From the NCBI RefSeq assembly GCF_041438865.1, contig NZ_CP109450.1, forward strand, positions 2,397,001 to 2,461,000: a stretch of DNA of 64,000 bases, written 5' to 3'. Source of the DNA: Streptomyces sp. NBC_01471. GTDB taxonomy: Bacteria; Actinomycetota; Actinomycetes; Streptomycetales; Streptomycetaceae. Positions 33,523 through 42,030 of this stretch are shown in pieces; the stretch's first letter is position 1; each line of letters starts with the position of its first letter. The position numbers and the translations under genes were made by a program. A model generated the notes under the pieces. That model had not been told where the DNA came from. It worked only from the letters and a program-made list of their open reading frames with translations, and did not search any database.

Positions 33523-34776
33523 CTACGGTGCGGGGCTCCCGCACACGCCGGGCAGCAGGTCCGCGCCCGCCAGTCTGCGGCGTTCCTGTTCCAGCTGTGC
33601 CAGCAGCCTGTTCTGTGTGGCGCTGTCGGGTGTGCTGAGGAACTTCAGCACGGCGTGCTGGAAGGCGTCGCGCAGGGTGGGCGGCATGGTGTCCGAGGCG
33701 TCGAAGCACAACTGGTGCGTCGGCGCCTCGCTCGTTCCGCCGGTGAGGAGAGTCGCCGCCTTGCGGCCGAGCGGGTCGGTGGGCTGTGGGTCCGACGCAC
33801 TGGGGAAGTGCGGTTTCAGCTGCGGTGCGGCCTGGGCCAGCCAGATCCTGCGCCCCTCGGGTCCGGCCAGTCTGCTCAGCAGTTTCATCGCCGCCGGACT
33901 GTCGCGGAACACCGCGGCCATGTCGGCCGACACCTCGTACGCGTCCTTGTGGCCGCCCAGTCCGGGGATCGTGTCGGCCGACGGCCTGAACGTGATGTCC
34001 GGGCCGTACAGATAACGGATGAACGTCCCCGCGTGCTCCTCCGTGCAGGTACCGGAGTTGAGCAGCCCCTTGCCGCCCTCGCCCGTGTACGGGATGTCGA
34101 GCGCGCTCCTGGTGTTCTGCCCGGCCATCAGCGAGGCCCAGGTGCTCCACGCGTCCCGTACCTCGGGGCTGGTCCACGGCAGGATCCCGGTGGCCCACTT
34201 CTCGTACGCCTCCGGACCGGACCTGTGCAGCAGGATGTCCTCGATCCAGTCGGTGCCCGGCCAGCCCGTGGTGGCCTGGGCGCTCATGCCGAGGCACCAG
34301 CTGTGCGGCCTGACCGGCTGGGACGTCCTGGTCCACACCAGACTCTTGATGTCGACCTTGAGCGGGACCCAGTAGGTGTGTCTGGCGCCGCTGACGACCA
34401 GCTCGGGGGCCCAGGGCGGGTACGCCCGGGTCGCCAGGGAGCCGGTCAGCGGTGTGAGCGCGCCCTCGCGTGCGTATTCGAGCAGCTCACCCTGACTGTT
34501 GAGGATCGCCACGTCCGGCGGCGCGTCCGCCTCCAACTGCGCGACCAGCGTCTCGCGCAGCGAACTGGTGCCCTGGTAGCTGTAGGTGTACGGGGTGCCG
34601 TTGTCCAGCAGGTCCAGCGTCCTGGTGAACGCGGCCGCTTCGTTCCCCGTCCACGGTCCGAGGACCACGACCGTCTGCTTGCCGCCGCCGGAGCAGCCGC
34701 CGAGCGCGGCGGCGAGCACGATCAGCGTGCCGGACAGCAGCAGGCGCAGGCCTGTGCCGCGATTCGCCCGCATCAC
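33523..34776 (-). CDS. Orphan substrate-binding lipoprotein, last gene of the PknG-like operon
   Basis: 417 residues from GTG 34776 (or the adjacent ATG 34773). A lipoprotein signal peptide ends at Cys28 (lipobox LGGC). The mature protein has extracellular SBP features of family 1: LGPWTGNEAAAFTRTLDLL near the N-terminus, PPDVAILNSQGELLEYA, and a late MPPTLRDAFQHAVLKF. No ABC permease or ATPase is nearby, so uptake is unlikely; it more probably presents a ligand to the membrane protein whose gene it overlaps. In mycobacteria GlnH plays this part with GlnX and PknG, but GlnH belongs to a different SBP family, so the ligand may differ (sugars are the usual ligand class). Confidence 0.85.
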   Translation of the reverse strand: MMRANRGTGLRLLLSGTLIVLAAALGGCSGGGKQTVVVLGPWTGNEAAAFTRTLDLLDNGTPYTYSYQGTSSLRETLVAQLEADAPPDVAILNSQGELLEYAREGALTPLTGSLATRAYPPWAPELVVSGARHTYWVPLKVDIKSLVWTRTSQPVRPHSWCLGMSAQATTGWPGTDWIEDILLHRSGPEAYEKWATGILPWTSPEVRDAWSTWASLMAGQNTRSALDIPYTGEGGKGLLNSGTCTEEHAGTFIRYLYGPDITFRPSADTIPGLGGHKDAYEVSADMAAVFRDSPAAMKLLSRLAGPEGRRIWLAQAAPQLKPHFPSASDPQPTDPLGRKAATLLTGGTSEAPTHQLCFDASDTMPPTLRDAFQHAVLKFLSTPDSATQNRLLAQLEQERRRLAGADLLPGVCGSPAP

Positions 34777-35960
34777 CGGTAGTCCTCCCGCGTCGGGACC
34801 CGTACGTAGTCGCGCCGGTAGGCAAGGAGCGCCCAGCCGGTGACCGCCGCGCCCAGCAGTCCGACCGGCAGGATGAACCCCGTCACCGACGCCCAGCCCC
34901 CGCTGTGCGCCCGGCGCATGGCGGCGTCGATCCGCTGCTGCAGCCCGTCGACGGAGCCCGGTGCGGCTGTCGTGCCGGTGGTCCGTGACAGCTGGACCGC
35001 CGGGGCCGCGGCGGAGACCCGGGCCAGCTCCCCGTCGGCGATGTGCCGCACGGCGGCCTGTCCGTGCTGCACCTGAACCGTGCCCAACGCCAGCACCGGC
35101 ACGACGAGCAGCGGCAGTACGGCCGCCGCCAGCGGCAGGCTCAGCAGCCGGAGCCGCACCTTCAGGAAAGCGAGCGTCCGGAACAGGCCGATCGCCAGCA
35201 GCGCGAACGCGGCGCAGGCGACGGCGGCAAGGACGACGGGAGCGGTACCCCAGCCCGCCTCGTGGTCGAGATCCGCGCGCAGGCTCCGCTGCAGCGAGCC
35301 GATGCGGTCCTGGATGGTGGTCGCCTCGTAGCCGTGTACGGCGCGGTCGGCGCAGCGCGCCGGGGAGCCCGCGCCGTCCGTGCCGCCCGCCGTCTCGCAG
35401 AGCATGCTGAGCGCGTACGAGAGATACGCCTTCTTGAGCGTGGGGTCGTCCCGGTTGCGGTCGGCGGTGCCGATGTAGCCGTTGTAGTCGACCACCAGCC
35501 CCGACACCACCTGGAGGCCCTGCCGCTGGGAGGCGCTGAGCGCGGGCGACTGGGCGGCCTCGTTGAGGTTCTGGGTGGCCCTGGTGATCAGGGTCGGATA
35601 GGTCTGGCCGAGTCCGATCAGTTCTGGCCCTTGCAGGACCGAATCGGCTTCCTTCTGTGCCTGGTCCAGGGCGATTTCGGCGCGGGTCAGCTCCACCAGG
35701 GCCGGGCCGGTGCGCTCGGCGATCCGGGACGAGTCGCCGTGCACCTCTCCGTACGCCGGCGACAGCGATCCGAACGCGATCACCGTGAGCAGGGGCAGCG
35801 CGATCAGCCGGTCACGGAGGAAGGCCGGGCTCTGCCCGGCCGGTACGGGCGCCAGGCAGAGCAGACGGCGCAGCGCCCCGAACACCGCGGTCACCCGGCC
35901 CGCGGCGTACCCCGGTGGCTCCCCCGCGCTGTGCACCTGTCGCTCCCCCGCGCCGCTCAC
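34773..35960 (-). CDS. Four-helix membrane protein, GlnX-like candidate sensor
   Basis: 395 residues from GTG 35960, overlapping the vWA stop (GTGA). Membrane segments are seen near residues 50-66, 232-258, 265-288 and 360-384. The first two enclose an external helical domain of about 160 residues (LVELTRAEIALDQAQKEAD; NYNGYIG-type helices) like bacterial sensory bundles, with a second external loop between the last pairs. The layout matches GlnX, the transmembrane partner of GlnH and PknG in mycobacteria. I see no direct sequence motif that proves this. It would pass a periplasmic signal to the kinase or vWA protein. Confidence 0.7.
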   Translation of the reverse strand: MSGAGERQVHSAGEPPGYAAGRVTAVFGALRRLLCLAPVPAGQSPAFLRDRLIALPLLTVIAFGSLSPAYGEVHGDSSRIAERTGPALVELTRAEIALDQAQKEADSVLQGPELIGLGQTYPTLITRATQNLNEAAQSPALSASQRQGLQVVSGLVVDYNGYIGTADRNRDDPTLKKAYLSYALSMLCETAGGTDGAGSPARCADRAVHGYEATTIQDRIGSLQRSLRADLDHEAGWGTAPVVLAAVACAAFALLAIGLFRTLAFLKVRLRLLSLPLAAAVLPLLVVPVLALGTVQVQHGQAAVRHIADGELARVSAAAPAVQLSRTTGTTAAPGSVDGLQQRIDAAMRRAHSGGWASVTGFILPVGLLGAAVTGWALLAYRRDYVRVPTREDYR

Positions 35961-37354
35961 CGGCGGCTCTTCGTGTAACTCGTACGGATCCGGGCGGTCT
36001 CGATGTCGAACCGTCTGATGCGGGCGTGCAGTTCCACCTCGCCGTCCGCACCGGGCTCGACCAGTTTCTCCAGGTGCTCCCGCATGGCGTCGTCGCCGAC
36101 CTGCACCGCGAGCTGCCAGGCCCGGCCGAGGGCCCCGCGGGCGGTCTCGGGATCACCGGCACGCAGTGCGGCGCAGCCCTCCTCGAAGCACCGGACCAGG
36201 TCCTCCTGGTGCAGGAAGTGGCCGACATCGGGGTGCACCCGGCTGTACAGCCCGTGGTCTCCCGACCAGCGGACCACGACAGGCTGTGACGGCGGCAGTT
36301 CCACCGGCGGCCGGGCGGCGCCGTCGCGCACCAGCTCCACCTCGGTGAGCATCAGCTCCGGGCCCCCGGCCTCGGCGGTGTGCCGGGCACTGAGCGAGAG
36401 CAGGTACGAGCGGGTCTCGTCGCCCCAGGGTTCGGTGGCGAACTCCCGCAGGAATTCGGTCTCCTCCACCGGCCGCAGCGTCCGCCGTGTCGGGTGGACC
36501 TGTCCGAAGGACCGGAGTTCGGCGTTGTCGCTGCGGTAGAGCCGCAGCCGCAGTCCGGTGAGGTCGCGTCCTGCCGCCTGTCGGGTGAGGTCGTGCAGCC
36601 TGGCGGGGAGCGGACCGGTCGGCCCGGTCTCCTCGAAGGCGTGCGCCGTGCCGTTCAGCCCGGTGGTGATCAGGAGCAGCTCCCCGGTGTCCCAGCCGTC
36701 ACCGATGCCGATCGCGTCGCAGGTGAACTGCCCCGCGCACTCCGCGATACGGGCGGTCAGCTCCTCGCGGGACTCGTAGCCCGGTTCGTTCCTGCCGTCG
36801 GTGAGCAGCAGGGCGTGCCGTACGAAGTCGGCGCCGCAGCCGGGGAGTCCGGCGAAGAGCTCCTGGGCGCGCCCCAGCCAGCTGCCGATCGCGGTGCCGC
36901 CGCCCGGGTGGCAGGCGCGCAGGGCGTCCTCCGCCGCCCGCCGGGTCAGGTCGTCGGCGACAGCCAGGGTGCGGCGCCCGCCGGGCGGCTGCTCCGGGTA
37001 CACGGTGCCGGGCCGGTCCCGCCCTGCGACGACCGCGAAGTACGCGCCGTCCGGCACGGCCCGTACGGCGGCGGCCGCCGCGTTCCTGGCGGCCGCCATC
37101 CGCGTGGGCGGGTTCACCATCGACGACGAGTGGTCGATGAGGAACACCACGGCATGGCGCGGCCCCTGGTCCTGCGCTGCGGCCCGCCGGGTGTCCGCGG
37201 CGACCGGGCGCCGGACGGTCACGGTGACGACGGCGTACATCCGGGCCTCGTGTCCCGGGTCGGGCACCGGCAGTTCGGGGACCTGGCTCACTTCGAGGGA
37301 GACCGCGGGCTCAGCCGGTCCCGGATGCGCTGCCGGTGTGCCTTCCCCAGCCAT
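35957..37354 (-). CDS. von Willebrand factor A domain protein
   Basis: 465 residues from ATG 37354, which has AGGAGG five bases upstream. The vWA domain (about residues 65-250) has an intact MIDAS: DHSSS with Asp74, Ser76 and Ser78, and the threonine in GGGTAIGSW near residue 153, so metal-dependent binding is expected. A beta-rich middle follows, and the last 100 residues are helical (CFEEGCAALRAGDPETARGAL), TPR-like. There is no signal peptide, so it is cytoplasmic. It overlaps the kinase gene by 67 bases upstream and the membrane-protein gene by four downstream. Confidence 0.88.
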   Translation of the reverse strand: MAGEGTPAAHPGPAEPAVSLEVSQVPELPVPDPGHEARMYAVVTVTVRRPVAADTRRAAAQDQGPRHAVVFLIDHSSSMVNPPTRMAAARNAAAAAVRAVPDGAYFAVVAGRDRPGTVYPEQPPGGRRTLAVADDLTRRAAEDALRACHPGGGTAIGSWLGRAQELFAGLPGCGADFVRHALLLTDGRNEPGYESREELTARIAECAGQFTCDAIGIGDGWDTGELLLITTGLNGTAHAFEETGPTGPLPARLHDLTRQAAGRDLTGLRLRLYRSDNAELRSFGQVHPTRRTLRPVEETEFLREFATEPWGDETRSYLLSLSARHTAEAGGPELMLTEVELVRDGAARPPVELPPSQPVVVRWSGDHGLYSRVHPDVGHFLHQEDLVRCFEEGCAALRAGDPETARGALGRAWQLAVQVGDDAMREHLEKLVEPGADGEVELHARIRRFDIETARIRTSYTKSRR

Positions 37355-39642
37355 GGGTGCCTCCTGTCGTGGCGGAAGCCCAGCGGGCGGACGCTGTTGG
37401 CCCGGTCGATGAGCGCTTCCGCGATCTCGTTGCTGTCCGGCAGGTCGGAGCGTCTGGCCTGGTCGGCGAGGCCTCGGTAGAGCAGTGAGAGCATGTCGGC
37501 CAGCCCCTGCGGGCTCTGCGGCGCCGTGAGCCGGGCGTCGAGCGCCGCGGTGAAATCGGTCAGGGGCCGGTGCGGAACGCGTTCGAGGACCGTCTCCCAG
37601 AGCTCCGTCTCCAGGCGGTGGCGGCCCCGGTGGTCCGTCAGACCGTGCTCGTGGAAGAGCGGCCCGAGCCGGTGCAGGGCGTCCTTGAGCGCATCGTCGT
37701 CGGGGGGTGAGTTCCGTGCCCGGGCCGCCTTGATCCGGACGATGGCCGTCCGGGCCGCGGTCAGATGACGGGAGTGCGCAGGGACCAGTTCCAGCGCGGC
37801 CAGCGCACCGGCCAGCCCTTCGCCCCGGTCGGCCGCGGGCTCTCCGGACCGGTCGGTGGCCGGCCCGTCAAGGTCACGTGCCACGGCCTCCGATCCGTCG
37901 CTCACCGCGGCCAGCAGCACCCGGGCGCAGCCGAAGGCAGCGCCGCCAAGTGAGTGGTTGCGGCGGCGGACCGCGTCGTAGAGCCGCAGCGCCTGCGGCC
38001 ACTCGCACCGCCGCTCCGCGCAGTAGCCGAGCGCGAGTTTGGGCGCGTACTCGCCGGGGATCGCGTCGTAGATGGCGTCGAACCGCAGGCGCGCGCCGTC
38101 GGTGTTCCCGGACGCGAGCGCCAGCAGACCCAGGTGCCAGTCGATCCGCCAGTCGTACGGTGCCCAGCCCGGGGCGATGGAGCGCCGGGCCCGGCTGATC
38201 TCCGCGTACGCCCGGCGCAGCGGCCGGGTGTCGTCGGCGGCGACCGCGAGCGCCATGTGCAGCCTGCAGCGCAGCAGATGGAGCTCGGCCGAGGGATCCC
38301 AGCCGCTGGTGCGCTGGAGCAGCGCCGTCGCGTCGTCCTCCGCGAGCCGGCCGAGCCGGGGCGCGTTCAGGTCGTGCGGGTCGGGCTTCGGTACGGGCAG
38401 GCCGCAGGCCATCTCGCCCGGCTCCGGCGGGACCGGGCCGGGCGGGACCGGGGGCGCGCCGCTCGCCCAGTGGCTGAGCGGTGGCGGTGAGCCGATCGCC
38501 CCGTCGAGGGCGTGTGCGGACTGGACGAAGACCGGGGACGGCTCGAAGGACTCCTGGGACGTGCGCAGCGAGCGCAGTTCGCGCAGCACCCCGCGGAGCT
38601 GGTGCGCCATCTCGTCGGCGGTGGCGAATCTGGCCCTGCGGTCGGCGTGGGTGGCGCGGTCCAGTGCCCTGCGCAGGGACTCTGGCCCCAGCCCCTGCGC
38701 GGGCGGCGCGGCGGCGCTGAGTTCGCGCAGCGTCACGCCGAGGCTGAACAGGTCGTCCTGGAAACGGGTCTCCCCGTTCGGGCCGACGCCGGGGGCGAAG
38801 TAGCCTCGGGTGACCGGGCCCTCGGCCCGCTCCTGGCGGACGCTGCCCACGTCGACGATCTTGATCTCGGTACCGCAGTGCATGACGTTGTGCGGCTTGA
38901 GATCGCCGTACACCTTGCCCTTCTGCTGGTGGAGATAGCCGAGGGCGTTCAGGATGCGGATGCCGTAACCGAGCACGAACTCGTGGAAGCGCACCCCGCC
39001 GAAGGCCCCGGGATCGTTGACCACCCGGACCCTGACGTCCTCCAGGGTCAGCCCGTTCGCGTATTCGAGCACCAGGAACTCGCCCGCGGGATCGTGGCTG
39101 CCGTAGTTGAACACCCGGATGAGATCGGGGTGGTTGAGGGCGACGAGCTCCTGGCGTTCGCTGCGCATCGCCTTCTCGTTGAGCCGGATGTGCTCACGGC
39201 GCGCGCTGGGCGGGTCCCTGTCGTCACCGTCGTGCTGCTGGTGCAGGAATTTGACCGCCACAGGGCGGTTCTCCAGCCGGGTGTCCTCGGCGAGATGCAC
39301 TTCGCCCATGCCCCCGTACCCGATGCTCCTGATCAACCGGTACTGCCCCGCGAGCATCCGGTCCGGGCCGAGGCCCAGGCTCCGCAGCCGGCCGGTGTCG
39401 TACGGGCCGGCCACCGGCGCCGCGGGCCGCACCTCGGGGAGGACCAGCGGGTCGTGGTCCTTCTCGGGCGGCGGGAGCAGCACGGCGGCGGCCGGAGCCG
39501 CGGACTGCTCCCGGCGCGGGCCGGGCGGCCGGGTGGCCCCGGCGTGGCGGCCGGTCGCGGAGTCGACGCGCCTGCCGCTGCGCTGGCAGTAACCGGCGGG
39601 GGTGACCCGGCTGCCACAGCCGGGGTGGGGGCACGGGCTCAA
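37288..39642 (-). CDS. pknG: PknG-like serine/threonine kinase with TPR domain
   Basis: 784 residues from TTG 39642, overlapping the protease stop (TTGA). A short N-terminal cysteine knuckle (Cys4, Cys9, Cys19) lacks its fourth cysteine: the expected CxxC is C-Q-R-S. The kinase domain (about 100-345) has a glycine loop IGYGGMGEVHLA, Lys131, the catalytic loop KVYGDLKPHN (Asp247, Lys249, Asn252) in place of HRD, and DVG (Asp264) in place of DFG, all as in PknG. The C-terminal 350 residues are TPR-like helices. In mycobacteria PknG phosphorylates the FHA protein GarA to control 2-oxoglutarate use. Streptomycetes may have several PknG-like kinases, so the symbol denotes type. Confidence 0.85.
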   Translation of the reverse strand: MSPCPHPGCGSRVTPAGYCQRSGRRVDSATGRHAGATRPPGPRREQSAAPAAAVLLPPPEKDHDPLVLPEVRPAAPVAGPYDTGRLRSLGLGPDRMLAGQYRLIRSIGYGGMGEVHLAEDTRLENRPVAVKFLHQQHDGDDRDPPSARREHIRLNEKAMRSERQELVALNHPDLIRVFNYGSHDPAGEFLVLEYANGLTLEDVRVRVVNDPGAFGGVRFHEFVLGYGIRILNALGYLHQQKGKVYGDLKPHNVMHCGTEIKIVDVGSVRQERAEGPVTRGYFAPGVGPNGETRFQDDLFSLGVTLRELSAAAPPAQGLGPESLRRALDRATHADRRARFATADEMAHQLRGVLRELRSLRTSQESFEPSPVFVQSAHALDGAIGSPPPLSHWASGAPPVPPGPVPPEPGEMACGLPVPKPDPHDLNAPRLGRLAEDDATALLQRTSGWDPSAELHLLRCRLHMALAVAADDTRPLRRAYAEISRARRSIAPGWAPYDWRIDWHLGLLALASGNTDGARLRFDAIYDAIPGEYAPKLALGYCAERRCEWPQALRLYDAVRRRNHSLGGAAFGCARVLLAAVSDGSEAVARDLDGPATDRSGEPAADRGEGLAGALAALELVPAHSRHLTAARTAIVRIKAARARNSPPDDDALKDALHRLGPLFHEHGLTDHRGRHRLETELWETVLERVPHRPLTDFTAALDARLTAPQSPQGLADMLSLLYRGLADQARRSDLPDSNEIAEALIDRANSVRPLGFRHDRRHPWLGKAHRQRIRDRLSPRSPSK

Positions 39643-41462
39643 CGGGTCCCCTCCTCTCCGGCGGTCCTCGCCACCGCCGTGCCCTGTCCGCCGTCCCTCG
39701 CCGCCGTGCCCTCTCCGGCGTCCCGCTGCCGGGGGGCCGCTTCCGCGCCGGAACCGCCGTCCAGCCGCGCGTGTACGGTCGCGACGAACGCCGCGACCGC
39801 CCGCTCCACGTCATCGAGGCTGCTCGGCCCCTCCGTCAGCAGCTGCTGCGCCCGCCGGTACTGGCCGGCCGCCACGGCGTCCTCGGCCCGCTGGTGGTCG
39901 GCGAGCCTGGCCTGTTCGGCGGCGAGCAGGCCGCGCAGGTCCAGCATCCGGTCGAGGGCGGCGAGCAGCCGTTGTTCGACGTCCTCGGCCCGCAACAGCG
40001 CGCTCAGGACGGACTGTTCGGCGTACGACAGCATCTGCAGCAGCGCGGCCACCCCCATCTCGCTCCCGGAGGGCGGACATCCCGCCGGCTCCTGTTCCCG
40101 TTGCTGCGTCTGCTCCAGTTCGGCCGCGAGCTGCGCGGTCCACAGCTGGGCCCGGTCGCCGTGCCGGGCGGGCGGTCCCGGCAGCCCGGTGACGCGCGGT
40201 TCCAGTCGCCGGAACAGGTCCCTGACGGCGCGTTCGGTCTCGGAGAGCCGGTCGGCCCGGTCCGCCAGGCGTTCCAGCCATTGCGCGGCGCGTCCGGCGG
40301 GCAGCAGTTCGCCGGTGAGTCCGGGGGCCGGGCCGTGCAGGACGAGCAGGAGTCTGGCTCCGCGGTCCGCCAGGCGCCGCAGCAGCCCGGCCGTCTCGCC
40401 GGGGGCCGCGGCCGCCCGGTCCGGCAGCGAGACCACCACGGAGGTCAACTGCCGCGCAGGCTCCGGTTCCAGGTCCCGCGCGAGCTGCTCACGGGAGCGC
40501 CCGGCCGCGGCCACCGCGAGGCTGATGCTGCCGCGGTGCGGGACCGCGGGGCCGCCGGGCCGGCTGCTCCCCGTGGTCGAGAGCCCGGGTGAGCGCTCCC
40601 GGTCGGCCAGGCCCAGGGTCGTCCGGAGCGCGACATCGGCCTCCTCGTCGTCCTCGCGCAGGAAGACGGTTTCGATGTCCCAGCTGGTGTCGTCACCGTT
40701 CAGCCAGCAGGTCAGCGTCTGCTGGAGGCCCAGCGGCCGGCCGGTCCGCTGGTCGCCCGGTGCCACCGACAACTGCGGCGGAATGACCCGGGGCCCTGTC
40801 ATGTGGTGTTCCGCGACGAGCGGGAGATGACCGGCGATCGTCGCGGCGGGGATCATATAGAAGTGGAAGAACGGACTCCGGCCGGCCGGGGTGTCGTACA
40901 CCGCGACCATGATCCCGAGCAGCCGGCCGGTCCCGGCCTCGGTGACTCCGGCCCCGCTGAAGCCGCGGGGGTCCGGGTCGTGGAAGTCGACCGGGTTGAT
41001 CTGCACCCACTCGTCGCCGTGGCCCCCCGGCCCCTTGAGCACGGCGTCCACCCAGAGACCGCCCGACCGGTTCCGGGGGAAGCCGTCCACCGTCACCCGG
41101 GTGTCGTACGGGGCGGGGTCGCGGTGCAGTACGGCCGTGGAGGTCACCGGGGCGGGCTCGGTGAGCCGGAGCAGCGCGAGGTCCCCCTCGTCGCGCCCGT
41201 ACCGCTCCACCCAGTGGCCGTCGACCACCCTCGCCGAGCGCGACACGCCTTTCGGCTCCCCGGCCAGGACCGGGAATTCGACCCGCACCGGCTCGGCGGG
41301 GCCCGGCAGCACATGGGCACAGGTCAGCACCAGGTCCCGGCCGAACAGGACCCCGGCGCCGAGCACGTCCCCCGGCTCGCCCCCGGGCAGCTCCGCATGC
41401 AGTCGGAGCCGCCAACTCTGTTGATCCATAAGCGTGTTGAGCCATAACGGCTCCCCCTCCAT
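39639..41462 (-). CDS. Trypsin-like serine protease with long helical C-terminal region, first gene of the PknG-like operon
   Basis: About 607 residues from ATG 41462 (GGGGAAGC upstream; ATG 41429 is an alternative). Residues 30-250 are a trypsin-like domain with the triad His50 (VLTCAHVL), Asp near 100 (EGDLALLRL) and Ser near 160 (GFSGAG). There is no signal peptide, so it would act in the cytoplasm, which is typical of proteases in NTP-regulated conflict-type systems. The remaining 350 residues are mostly helical, rich in Ala, Arg and Glu, and end in a low-complexity tail. It is divergent from the Trypco2 protein, a domain named for occurring with such proteases. Confidence 0.85.
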   Translation of the reverse strand: MEGEPLWLNTLMDQQSWRLRLHAELPGGEPGDVLGAGVLFGRDLVLTCAHVLPGPAEPVRVEFPVLAGEPKGVSRSARVVDGHWVERYGRDEGDLALLRLTEPAPVTSTAVLHRDPAPYDTRVTVDGFPRNRSGGLWVDAVLKGPGGHGDEWVQINPVDFHDPDPRGFSGAGVTEAGTGRLLGIMVAVYDTPAGRSPFFHFYMIPAATIAGHLPLVAEHHMTGPRVIPPQLSVAPGDQRTGRPLGLQQTLTCWLNGDDTSWDIETVFLREDDEEADVALRTTLGLADRERSPGLSTTGSSRPGGPAVPHRGSISLAVAAAGRSREQLARDLEPEPARQLTSVVVSLPDRAAAAPGETAGLLRRLADRGARLLLVLHGPAPGLTGELLPAGRAAQWLERLADRADRLSETERAVRDLFRRLEPRVTGLPGPPARHGDRAQLWTAQLAAELEQTQQREQEPAGCPPSGSEMGVAALLQMLSYAEQSVLSALLRAEDVEQRLLAALDRMLDLRGLLAAEQARLADHQRAEDAVAAGQYRRAQQLLTEGPSSLDDVERAVAAFVATVHARLDGGSGAEAAPRQRDAGEGTAARDGGQGTAVARTAGEEGTR

Positions 41463-41521
41463 GCTTCCCCAGAGTAGGGGCAGGGCGCGACAATGGGACC
41501 CGGGCTGCACAAGGGGGAGCA

Positions 41522-41830
41522 ATGAACGACGGGACGGGAGCCGCACCAGTGGCGGGTCTGGCGGACCTGATCAGCCAGGTGAGGACCGAACTGGCCGAGG
41601 CGCAGCGCCGGATCGGGGACAGCGCGCTGCGCCTCAGTGTGGAGCGGGTGACGCTGGAGATCGCGGTGCAGGTGAGCCGGGAGACCGAAGGCGAGGGAAA
41701 GCTGCGGATCGGCGTGGTCACCGTGGGCGGCAGCGGGTCGGTGACGCGCGACAACACCCACCACATCAAGGTCGAGCTGCAGCCCCGCAACGAGGACGAC
41801 ACCCCGGGCTGGATCCCGGTGAGCCGCTAG
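41522..41830 (+). CDS. Trypco2 (trypsin-co-occurring domain 2) protein
   Basis: 102 residues from ATG 41522 with GGGGGAG a few bases upstream. It matches the small Trypco2 domain: an N-terminal helix (LADLISQVRTELAEAQRRI), then strands (LSVERVTLEIAVQV, GKLRIGVVTVGGSG) and a final HHIKVELQPRN. The domain was named for its genomic association with trypsin-like proteases in predicted conflict systems; its molecular role is unknown. It starts 59 bases from the divergent protease start, so both may share regulation. Confidence 0.8.
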   Translation: MNDGTGAAPVAGLADLISQVRTELAEAQRRIGDSALRLSVERVTLEIAVQVSRETEGEGKLRIGVVTVGGSGSVTRDNTHHIKVELQPRNEDDTPGWIPVSR

Positions 41831-41848
41831 GCAGGCACGGTCGCGCCG

Positions 41849-41896
41849 CCGGACAGCCGGACAGCCGGACAGCCGGACGGCCGGACGGCCGGACAG
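41849..41896. repeat. Six tandem CCGGACAG-type octamers
   Basis: Six eight-base units in a row, four CCGGACAG and two CCGGACGG, just downstream of the Trypco2 stop and upstream of its terminator. No coding function is seen. Confidence 0.85.
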
Positions 41897-41903
41897 GCAT
41901 GAT

Positions 41904-41934
41904 CCGGACGAGGGGCTCCGGGCCCCTCGTCCGG
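41904..41934. terminator. Terminator after the Trypco2 gene
   Basis: A perfect 13-base stem (CCGGACGAGGGGC at 41904-41916 with 41922-41934) closes a five-base loop; it can also serve the convergent nudC transcript. Confidence 0.8.
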
Positions 41935-42000
41935 CCGTGCCATCACCCTGCGGGGCTCCGTACCCCTTGCCCCGTAACCCTGTCGGGTCAAGTCAGGTCC

Positions 42001-42030
42001 GGTCCCGTCCGGTCCCGTCCGGTCCCGTCC
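42001..42030. repeat. Three tandem GGTCCCGTCC decamers
   Basis: Three exact ten-base copies flanked by shorter partial copies on both sides, ending eight bases before the nudC stop. Confidence 0.8.

Noticed and set aside
41849..42030. Possible CRISPR array
   Set aside because: Units are 8 and 10 bases with no spacers; simple tandem repeats.
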